Shown in pieces: positions 35,154 through 41,770 of a DNA stretch of 64,000 nucleotides; within the stretch, counting starts at the first letter, position 1; every line of letters starts with the position of its first letter. The translations under genes were made by a program, and so were the position numbers. Location of the stretch: contig NZ_FNVX01000005.1 of the NCBI RefSeq assembly GCF_900104585.1, forward strand, positions 186,001 to 250,000, in the 5' to 3' direction. This DNA comes from Bacteroides ihuae (lineage in GTDB: Bacteria; Bacteroidota; Bacteroidia; Bacteroidales; Bacteroidaceae). A model generated the notes under the pieces. That model searched no databases. It was not told the DNA's origin and saw nothing but the letters and a program-made list of their open reading frames with translations.

Positions 35154-36092
35154 ATGGAACCAGAAAAACTATTCAAATTCTTATTTTTTCTCCTCTCTAT
35201 CCTTAGTGGGGTATCTTGTAGCAACGATGATTCGCTTATTAAGCCTTCAACCTCTTTCGTCTCCATGGAAGGAGAGGGCGGTGAAAGTGTTATCACATTT
35301 GACAATGCTGACTGGACGATTGCCAGAGTGATCAATAAAGACGGTAACATCAACCTTACTGGAAATATTTATTCTAAGGATGGCGAATTGTTAAGCGAAT
35401 CAACTCCTTTAACCTTGAGTGGCTTGGGGAGTATGGAATCTATTTGGTCCGATAAAGGTTGTAGGATTGTTCGCGATACACCGACTTCATTGAAAATTAT
35501 TCTTAATGAGAATATGACCGATGATGATTTCAATTTTATCATCTTACTTCAGTTGGGGCAAGAAGAAAAGGAAATAACTGTGCAACAGAAAAAATCAGAA
35601 GGTTATACGTTTGATAAGATAGAATATGCTCTGAATGAAGGTGATGGAGATTCAATCTACACTGGTGAATCGAAACGGTCTTCATTCAATTATTCTGAGC
35701 CTTTCGAACTAACGATGGATGCTATGATCGATATACTCCAAAAAAGTTATTTTGAAAGTACGGAAAGTGATGCTTTCTTGTGGACTGATAACGATTCAAT
35801 TCTGGTAAAAACTCCTTCTAGTATCTACAATGGTACAATATATTATGCAAATGTGAAATCTGTTTATAACAACCTTGTTAGCAAAAAACCACTAACTTAC
35901 AAGGTGACTGAAACGATGACTATTCCCGCAGGTAAATTGAAACTAGAGACAGAAATAGAGTATCGCAGACTTAAGGTGTCGTATCTGTTGACACTGATAA
36001 ATAATCGGACGGGAGAGAAAAAGACTATTCATGGTAAGTGGATTGATATTCTGCCAATAGGCAGTTATAGCACGATATCAAGTGATGAGTAA
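35154..36092 (+). CDS. Hypothetical lipoprotein
   Basis: This 312-residue protein has a lipobox GVSC (C23) after a hydrophobic signal. The mature part begins with a beta-rich segment (SFVSMEGEGGESVITFDNADWTI) resembling the first strand of BACON/Ig-like domains. More beta-rich sequence follows with no known enzymatic motif, and a C-terminal RRLKVSYLLTLINNRTGEKKTI pattern. It has its own leader of about 165 bases after the GH3 gene and ends at a bidirectional terminator. The function is unknown; it is presumably anchored in the outer membrane. Confidence 0.65.
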   Translation: MEPEKLFKFLFFLLSILSGVSCSNDDSLIKPSTSFVSMEGEGGESVITFDNADWTIARVINKDGNINLTGNIYSKDGELLSESTPLTLSGLGSMESIWSDKGCRIVRDTPTSLKIILNENMTDDDFNFIILLQLGQEEKEITVQQKKSEGYTFDKIEYALNEGDGDSIYTGESKRSSFNYSEPFELTMDAMIDILQKSYFESTESDAFLWTDNDSILVKTPSSIYNGTIYYANVKSVYNNLVSKKPLTYKVTETMTIPAGKLKLETEIEYRRLKVSYLLTLINNRTGEKKTIHGKWIDILPIGSYSTISSDE

Positions 36093-36093
36093 A

Positions 36094-36130
36094 AGAATAG
36101 CCATTGATTCATCGGATCAATGGCTATTCT
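36094..36130 (+). terminator. Bidirectional terminator between convergent genes
   Basis: AGAATAGCCATTGAT and ATCAATGGCTATTCT form a perfect 15-base stem over a 7-base loop. It serves both the lipoprotein gene and the TlpA-like gene. Confidence 0.85.
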
Positions 36131-36149
36131 TCTCTATTATGTTTTGGCA

Positions 36150-36662
36150 TTATTTTAGCGCAGCTTCAATTTTGCTCATTACGTTTTCAAATTCTTCTTC
36201 TGTGTAACCAACGCTGATGTTTATTACTTTCCCGTCTTTCCCGATCAGATAACTTCTGGGGATACTACTACTAGCAAAGGTATCAAAGATGATGCGTCCT
36301 TTGTCCGGATAGAGTGGAAAAGTAAAGCCTTTCTTTATGTTATACTTTTGTAGTTCAGCATCTGTGTGATCACGTCCTATAACAAGTAACTTAAAATCAG
36401 CATTATCTTTTAGCTTAGGCCACAACTTAGCCTGTACGGCAGCCAGTTCCAACTGACAAGGTGGACACCAAGTGGCGAAGAAATTCACCAAAACCACTTT
36501 CCCCTCTAAATCGGAGGACTTAAATATATCTCCATTGTCCGATACGATATTAAAAGCGGGCATCGTATCACCTACTTTTATCTTTTCCGAATTCTCCTTT
36601 TGTGCCTTTGCACTAAATGCAGCACATACGAGAACTAAACAAACTATAATCCCTTTTCTCAT
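36150..36662 (-). CDS. TlpA/ResA-type thioredoxin-like protein
   Basis: This 170-residue protein has a signal peptide ending SAKAQ (residue 21) and a thioredoxin fold with the redox motif WCPPC (C66, C69). The cis-proline segment SSSIPRSYLIGKDG is present, as is the AhpC/TSA-like opening VGDTMPAFNIVSDNGD. It exchanges thiols and disulfides in the periplasm. It is divergent from the radical SAM gene at 36927 and shares its 264-base control region. A link to the cysteine-repeat protein is possible but unproven, since single TlpA genes are frequent in Bacteroides. Confidence 0.9.
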   Translation of the reverse strand: MRKGIIVCLVLVCAAFSAKAQKENSEKIKVGDTMPAFNIVSDNGDIFKSSDLEGKVVLVNFFATWCPPCQLELAAVQAKLWPKLKDNADFKLLVIGRDHTDAELQKYNIKKGFTFPLYPDKGRIIFDTFASSSIPRSYLIGKDGKVINISVGYTEEEFENVMSKIEAALK

Positions 36663-36690
36663 AACTACTCAATTTAAATGAATGATAAGG

Positions 36691-36698
36691 CAAAGATA
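36691..36698 (-). promoter_or_regulatory. -7 box of the TlpA-like gene
   Basis: TATCTTTG on the minus strand, 28 bases before the ATG at 36662. Confidence 0.55.
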
Positions 36699-36926
36699 TA
36701 AAATATTAGTGATCAAGCTTTCAAAAACAACTATTTAGTAAAACTAAGATTCTGATGAAAATAAAGTGTTGCGATTTTATCTTTATTTTTTCATCAAAAA
36801 AAGAACTTTTATGACAACAAAAAAAGTAGATAGAACGTTTATATATTTTCAACCTTATTTTACACTATAATTTAACATTAAAAGATAATAATCATCACAT
36901 TATCAATTATATAAATAGAGAAAATT

Positions 36927-38378
36927 ATGGAAGACACAATGAGAAAATACCAACCTGTAACTGCTGTATGGGAAGTGACGATGGGGTGTAATATGAATTG
37001 TACACATTGTGGATCGTCATGTAATAAACCTTATGCTGATGAATTAACTACTAGCGAAGCTCTTTCGTTGATAAAAGAGATGGCTCAATTGGGTGTGAAA
37101 TGGGTTACATTATCGGGTGGAGAACCCCTGACAAGAGAAGATTTACCACAACTAATAAAATGTTTGAGAGAGAATGGTCTGGGTGCCAATGTGATTACAA
37201 ACGGATGGCTGTTGGCTGAAAAAGCACATTTGCTGAAAGAAGCAGGGGTATGTGTTGTGGCTATAAGCATCGATGGCACGAAAGAAATTCATGACACTAT
37301 CCGCCGTCAAGGTTCTTTCGAACGAGATATGGAAGGAATACGTCTGTTGCGCCAACTGGGTATAGAAGTAGGAGCTATTACGACCATCACAAAGAAAAAC
37401 CTAGCTAACCTGAAGGAATTGCGCGAAAAATTAATTGAGGCTGGTGTGGATTCTTGGCAGGTGCAAATTGGACTACCAATGGGAAACTTGCTGAAGCATA
37501 AGGAGAATGTGATGACTCCGGAACATGTAGATGAAATTATCGATTTTTGTTATGAGACAGCACTCGACGGTAGAATTCGGATGTATCCGGCCGATTGTAT
37601 AGGATACTATACGGTGAAAGAGCAGGAAGTGAAGAGGCGCTCGTACAATGCGGAGAATGTATTGTGGGAAGGCTGTAATGCAGGTATCAGAGGCTTTGGC
37701 GTGTTGCAAAACGGTGATGTTATAGGCTGTACGTCTGTAAGAGACAAAGAATTTATTGAGGGAAACATCCGTGAGCGTTCGCTAAATGATATCTGGAATG
37801 ATGAGAACGCTTTTCGGTGGCGTCGGGAGTTGAAAAAAGAGATGCTAAGTGGAGAGTGCCAGAAGTGTATTTATGGCAGTAAGTGTTTGGGGGGATGTGC
37901 CAACACTCGATTAACCATGGAAGGTTCGATATATGGAGAAAATAAGTACTGTTCGTACAACGTGTATCTGAAGAAGAAAATGGAAGAAATAAGAAGAATA
38001 AAAGACGTGAACCACATTCAGGAAAAAGCCCAAGATGCTTTGCAGCACGATGAAGTGCAGGTGGTGGCTCTGCTGGCAAAGCATGGCGTAGCGCTCGATA
38101 AAAATAATTTGGAGCTATATAAATTGAAGGGATATGCCGATTTTATGTGTGGCAATTATGCGGATGCGGAGAAAAGTAACTCCGAAGCTCTCAAATTGTG
38201 CGGAGAGGATGCGTATGCCTTGAAAGGATTGGCGTTGTCTATGTACAAACAAGACAAATATCCGCTGGAAGATGTGATTCGCTTAATGGAGAGAGCGAAC
38301 AGTTTGAATGGCGGCACAGATAATGATATTCTACACGACTTGAATCTTTTGCGACAGAAAAGTCTGGTTTCCAGATGA
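36927..38378 (+). CDS. Radical SAM/SPASM peptide-modifying enzyme with C-terminal TPR region
   Basis: This 483-residue cytoplasmic protein has the radical SAM motif CNMNCTHC (C21, C25, C28) and SGGEP at 63-67 for SAM binding. The SPASM domain has all seven cysteines: C250, C268, then C311-x2-C314-x5-C320-x3-C324, and C342, ligating two auxiliary 4Fe-4S clusters. Residues about 375-480 form TPR-like helices (ADFMCGNYADAEKSNSEALKL, YALKGLALSMYKQ). Such SPASM enzymes modify ribosomal peptides. The gene ends 35 bases before the KYGYPC-repeat protein, so the pair looks like enzyme and substrate. The TPR region may take the place of a peptide-recognition domain. I do not recognise a named family. 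Confidence 0.9.
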   Translation: MEDTMRKYQPVTAVWEVTMGCNMNCTHCGSSCNKPYADELTTSEALSLIKEMAQLGVKWVTLSGGEPLTREDLPQLIKCLRENGLGANVITNGWLLAEKAHLLKEAGVCVVAISIDGTKEIHDTIRRQGSFERDMEGIRLLRQLGIEVGAITTITKKNLANLKELREKLIEAGVDSWQVQIGLPMGNLLKHKENVMTPEHVDEIIDFCYETALDGRIRMYPADCIGYYTVKEQEVKRRSYNAENVLWEGCNAGIRGFGVLQNGDVIGCTSVRDKEFIEGNIRERSLNDIWNDENAFRWRRELKKEMLSGECQKCIYGSKCLGGCANTRLTMEGSIYGENKYCSYNVYLKKKMEEIRRIKDVNHIQEKAQDALQHDEVQVVALLAKHGVALDKNNLELYKLKGYADFMCGNYADAEKSNSEALKLCGEDAYALKGLALSMYKQDKYPLEDVIRLMERANSLNGGTDNDILHDLNLLRQKSLVSR

Positions 38379-38413
38379 TATAAATCTTATGTTTAACATT
38401 AAATTAAAGTTCA

Positions 38414-39058
38414 ATGGAAGAATCAATTACTGCCTATCAAGGCAAAAGTTTCAATGTGACTCTGCAATCGTATTTAGGAAGTACGAATTATGGATGGTGT
38501 TTGATCTCATTGCCGAAAGGCATTATTCTGGCAGGACAGATAAATGAACCTGTAGATTGCTGTGGGAGAAGTTCGCTTGTGAATCAGATTTTTTTCTTTA
38601 TTGCTACTGAGGCTTCTCAAAGCCAACTTGAACTGGACTTTGGATTGTGCTGTCTCACGCAAAATCCGTCGGCTGTGACTCCATTTAAGTATGAAGAGAA
38701 AGTTACAGTATTTGTAAACGTAGTTCCGGCTAATACAATTGAAGGAAGCAAATTTGTGAAATACAGCGACAATGCCGCCGTTTATTCTCCCAGTACGGGC
38801 AATGATCTGATGGCAGCCTTGAAGTATGGCTATCCTTGTGATCTGGAAACTAATGTTGGTTTGAAATATGGTTATCCATGCAGTCAGGACGCCTCCACTC
38901 TCATGAAATACGGCTACCCCTGTGGTCAGGAAGCAGCAGGTGTTGTGTTGAAGTATGGCTATCCTTGTGCACAAGATGCAGGAACATTGGTAAAGTATGG
39001 CTATCCATGCGATCAGGCTAATATTGCAGCTTTCAAATATGGATACCCCGGATGTTAA
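38414..39058 (+). CDS. Putative modified-peptide precursor: chagasin-like domain plus six KYGYPC repeats
   Basis: This 214-residue protein has no signal peptide or membrane helix. Residues about 4-105 resemble the chagasin (I42) beta fold: a QGKSFNVTL strand, a GSTNYGWCL loop like the NPTTGYxW loop, an FFFIATEASQSQLELDF strand pair and a closing VTVFVNVV strand. It has extra cysteines at 29, 49, 50, 79 and 80. From K137 on there are six units KYGYPC (last KYGYPGC) at 137, 151, 165, 180, 194 and 208, joined by variable spacers. The upstream radical SAM/SPASM enzyme suggests these repeats are its target. No family name is known to me. Confidence 0.75.
   Translation: MEESITAYQGKSFNVTLQSYLGSTNYGWCLISLPKGIILAGQINEPVDCCGRSSLVNQIFFFIATEASQSQLELDFGLCCLTQNPSAVTPFKYEEKVTVFVNVVPANTIEGSKFVKYSDNAAVYSPSTGNDLMAALKYGYPCDLETNVGLKYGYPCSQDASTLMKYGYPCGQEAAGVVLKYGYPCAQDAGTLVKYGYPCDQANIAAFKYGYPGC
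38822..39055 (+). repeat. Coding tandem repeat array, six units of 42-45 bases
   Basis: The six KYGYPC-type cores are encoded with different synonymous codons (for example AAGTATGGCTATCCTTGT, AAATACGGCTACCCCTGT). The spacers vary, but keep an acidic/Gln residue after the Cys and a hydrophobic residue before the Lys. The array runs to the stop codon. Confidence 0.9.
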
Positions 39059-39524
39059 ACGTACTTTGGTATTATTAATTGACGTCCGATAAATCATATA
39101 AGTTCAGCGTGGTTAACTAGTTACTTCGCCACGCTGAACTAACTAGTTAACCGCGGTTAACTAGTTAGTTCTATCAATCCCTCTCACAAGGCTTGTAAGG
39201 GGCGTTATAAATATTGACAGATGGAGTGGCGCTAGTACGCCTGCTTATCTGGTCGGACTTATTCTTTTTCTTTGCTACAATCTGCTCATCCTTTTTCCAA
39301 TAGAGGTCTTGAACTCTAAACAGGAGGAAGCATAGCCCTACCGTTTTATGTTAGCTATTTCTATTTTATGCCAGCTACTGCTGTTGAGAACAGCCAACAA
39401 TATTTTTCCAGAAGTTTAGGAAATAATAATCTTAAGAAATTCTTTTTTTTAATAACTTAGCAGTCGTAAAATAATCTTTTTAGGAATAACTGAACACAAA
39501 TCGAAGATAGTAAATCACTATTAT
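39059..39524. other. Intergenic region with REP-like element
   Basis: The first half holds palindromic copy 2 (39097-39203). The rest shows no open frame of note. An AT-rich stretch before 39525 probably carries the DsrE-like gene promoter. Confidence 0.6.
39097..39203 (-). repeat. REP-like palindromic intergenic element, copy 2 (inverted)
   Basis: It contains a perfect 34-base palindrome (39137-39170, centre CCGCGG) next to a hairpin with arms AGTTCAGCGTGG and CCACGCTGAACT. It ends with CCTCTCACAAGGCTTGTAAG. The reverse complement aligns with the element at 11378-11473 block for block (CCTTGTGAGAGGG, then AACTAG-rich palindromes, then TTCAGCGTGG), so both belong to one dispersed family. Confidence 0.8.
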
Positions 39525-39860
39525 ATGGACAAGCTTAATATTCTTTGGACAACGGACAACAAGGATACCATTTTCAATATGTTGTCAATGTATGCCACCA
39601 ATTCTATTAGAAAGAATTGGTATGAGCAAGTGAATGTTATCATTTGGGGAGCTTCAGTAAAGCTGGCTGGTCATGATACGCAGGTACAGACTGAAATTAT
39701 GGAGATGCTGCACGCAGGAGTAACCATTGAGGCTTGCAAAGACTGCTGTGATAATTTTGGAGTTACGGATACTTTAAATAAGCTTGGTGTAACAGTTCGT
39801 TATATGGGAGAACCGATGACTTCTTATATAAAGCAGGGAGAGTTCCTTATTACGGTGTAA
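39525..39860 (+). CDS. DsrE-like small protein
   Basis: This 111-residue cytoplasmic protein starts LNILWTTDNKDTIFNMLSMYA. It follows the DsrE/YchN fold pattern: an alternating strand/helix arrangement, VIIWGASVKLAGHD, then EMLHAGVTIEACKDCCDNFGV. Cysteines C71, C74 and C75 sit where sulfur-relay members carry their reactive cysteine. DsrE-family proteins hold or pass sulfur, though many stand-alone ones are uncharacterised. It lies downstream of the cysteine-repeat protein, separated by the palindromic repeat, so a shared pathway is only a suggestion. Confidence 0.8.
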   Translation: MDKLNILWTTDNKDTIFNMLSMYATNSIRKNWYEQVNVIIWGASVKLAGHDTQVQTEIMEMLHAGVTIEACKDCCDNFGVTDTLNKLGVTVRYMGEPMTSYIKQGEFLITV

Positions 39861-39900
39861 CATCAGCATTTAGCGAACCTCGTATTAAATGATAGTAGCC

Positions 39901-40596
39901 ATGAGAAGACAAATAGCAATGTTATTACTTTCCACTCTTTTATTAAGTGGATGTGCCACAGGACGAATGGGAGATCCGAATGCCATGCTTGCGGGGGCTT
40001 CTGTCGGTGGATCTTTGGGAAATGCGGTAGGCGGTTTGATTGGGGAAAATAACAATGGTTGGAGAGGCGGATATCGTGGCTCAGCAATTGGAACGATCAT
40101 TGGCACAATTGCCGGAGCGGCTATTGGTAATGCATTAACTACTCCCCAAGAAGAATCGACGAATAGCATTTATATTCCGGATACTCGCAATGAAATGTAT
40201 TCAAGGCCGAATATTACAGAACGTCTTCGTGTTCAGCCGCCCTCAAATTTATTGAGATTGCGCAATATTCGTTTTATAGACGATGGTCGAAATCAAGCGA
40301 TTGATGCCGGAGAAAATAGTAAAGTGATTTTTGAAGTCATGAACGAAGGACAAAGGCCTGCGTATAGCGTAGTCCCTATTGTGGAACAAGTGAGCAATAT
40401 GAAATATATCGGTATTTCCCCATCGGTTATGATAGAACAAATTCTTCCGGGAGAAGGTATTCGCTACACTGCTACTGTTTATGCGGGTAATAAGTTAAAA
40501 GAAGGAGAGATTACTCTTCGTGTAGCGGTTTCCGATGAAAATGGAGTAATTTGTGATTCTCAGGAATTCACTGTGCCCGCTCATCAGAGAGACTAA
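39901..40596 (+). CDS. Glycine-zipper outer membrane lipoprotein
   Basis: Using the ATG at 39901 (MRRQIAMLLL) gives 231 residues with lipobox LLSGC (C18). An upstream ATG at 39889 only adds MIVA. Residues about 28-75 form a glycine zipper (GASVGGSLGNAVGGLIG, GTIIGTIAGAAIGNAL), as in SlyB/Rcp-type lipoproteins, which can embed in membranes. The C-terminal half (about 105-230) is beta-rich (LRNIRFIDDGRNQAIDAGENSKVIFEV), resembling an Ig-like domain about extracellular spacing or binding. The function is unknown. It begins 40 bases after the DsrE-like gene and ends at a strong hairpin. Confidence 0.8.
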   Translation: MRRQIAMLLLSTLLLSGCATGRMGDPNAMLAGASVGGSLGNAVGGLIGENNNGWRGGYRGSAIGTIIGTIAGAAIGNALTTPQEESTNSIYIPDTRNEMYSRPNITERLRVQPPSNLLRLRNIRFIDDGRNQAIDAGENSKVIFEVMNEGQRPAYSVVPIVEQVSNMKYIGISPSVMIEQILPGEGIRYTATVYAGNKLKEGEITLRVAVSDENGVICDSQEFTVPAHQRD

Positions 40597-40775
40597 AGAT
40601 TGCTTCAAAAAAGATAAGGCATAATGAAAATACATGCTTGTGTCAATGATACTTTGCATGTAACTGTGTTCTGAAATGTGAAAGATTTGTTTTGGTAAAA
40701 TAAGGTTTGATTAGCCGTTGTTTTTTGACTAATATTTTTAAGTGCTTCATCGATGAATATCGAGTGGATTGTTAG

Positions 40776-40811
40776 ATACTTTTTCATGGCTGATAAGCCA
40801 TGAAAAAGTAT
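40776..40811 (+). terminator. Strong terminator-type hairpin
   Basis: ATACTTTTTCATGGCT and AGCCATGAAAAAGTAT pair perfectly (16 bases) over a GATA loop, 180 bases after the lipoprotein stop. It is bidirectional in appearance. Confidence 0.7.
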
Positions 40812-40935
40812 TCGATTATAGCGAATGTTTTCATTGAGCTATTGCCTGGAGTCGTTTCTATAAAACATTTCGTCTCGAGGCGTAACGGCAAACAGGCAAC
40901 GTTTGCACATTGATTGAGTATTCAAATAAGTATGA

Positions 40936-41103
40936 AATTTTGGATACCTGAATGTGTTTTCGGTTGCTACGCTACGCTTGACAGTGGATGAATTGAAACA
41001 CTATCGGGCCGATGATGTGCAGTATGTTAGTCATGCCGAAACTACAATTCGTGATAGTCTTGTTTATGTTACCGGTCCGGAAGCTTTTTCATTATTGGGA
41101 TAA
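40936..41103 (+). pseudogene. Possible C-terminal gene remnant
   Basis: A 55-codon open stretch follows an in-frame stop and has no good start. It ends with protein-like sequence (VDELKHYRADDVQYVSH, TGPEAFSLLG) and a TAA at 41101. Composition is more coding-like than the surroundings. I do not recognise the family; it could be chance. Confidence 0.3.
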
Positions 41104-41400
41104 ATGGTTAAGCATTGATGGTGTTTCGAGTATAATTGTGCAAAGTTGTGATAGTATTGCTTAGATTATGCATGCGGTTTATAAACGTAGATTCCTTTGG
41201 TGGCGGTGGGGATTGGAAGGAATTAGCTAGGAAGTTGTTAGTTTTAATCCTTGTCTACTATTGATTATTTGAGGTTTGTTAGAGAAAAAATAATCAAAAT
41301 AAGTAATCTTTAGAACATTTATCGCTGCTCTTAATATCCATGTTTTTTATTAGGAATCTTTTGCTGCGTTTCTTTTTGATTTAATATCTTTGGCCATTAC

Positions 41401-41642
41401 TGTCCCATTAAAATCTAAGATAATTCTTTAAAATATTTGAAACGTAGTTAGTTACAGAGATTTTCAAAGTAAACGGACTTGAAATCGTAGCTCGCATCGG
41501 ATTAATTTGATAACATGCGTCTAAAAACGGAACCCTTCTTCTAGCCCTTGTAGCTAATTAATTCTCAAATAACAAAGAACGATCTGGACCAAATGGGCCA
41601 AGTTTATTTTTTTTCTAATAACGTCCCAATTTTAATGGGACA
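41401..41642 (+). mobile_element. MITE-like element with 14-base terminal inverted repeats
   Basis: TGTCCCATTAAAAT at 41401-41414 and its exact reverse complement at 41629-41642 bound a 242-base non-coding stretch. The right end also contains GTCCCA facing TGGGAC as a small hairpin. GC-rich ends in an AT-rich stretch resemble insertion-sequence termini. No target-site duplication is obvious and no transposase is present. Confidence 0.45.
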
Positions 41643-41770
41643 CTAGTGATCTTTGGTTTACAAATTTAGATATTCTATTTTACTTTAAATAAGTGAAAAA
41701 AATATCGAAAAAAGATTGGATTAGATGTAATTATCGTATTTTTGTTTCAACTAACTGTTAAATCAATATT

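Larger units (their letters stand above)
40812..41770. other. Degenerate, gene-poor segment before the SIR2 gene
   Basis: No intact gene is seen in this segment. It holds a short coding-like remnant (40936-41103), a MITE-like inverted repeat (41401-41642) and, at 41737-41744, a -7 box TATTTTTG for the SIR2 gene. The rest is AT-rich without clear structure. Confidence 0.6.

Noticed and set aside
38822..39055. Regular 42-45 base repeats as a CRISPR array
   Set aside because: Repeats are in frame, vary at synonymous sites, encode KYGYPC and have short non-unique spacers; no cas genes.
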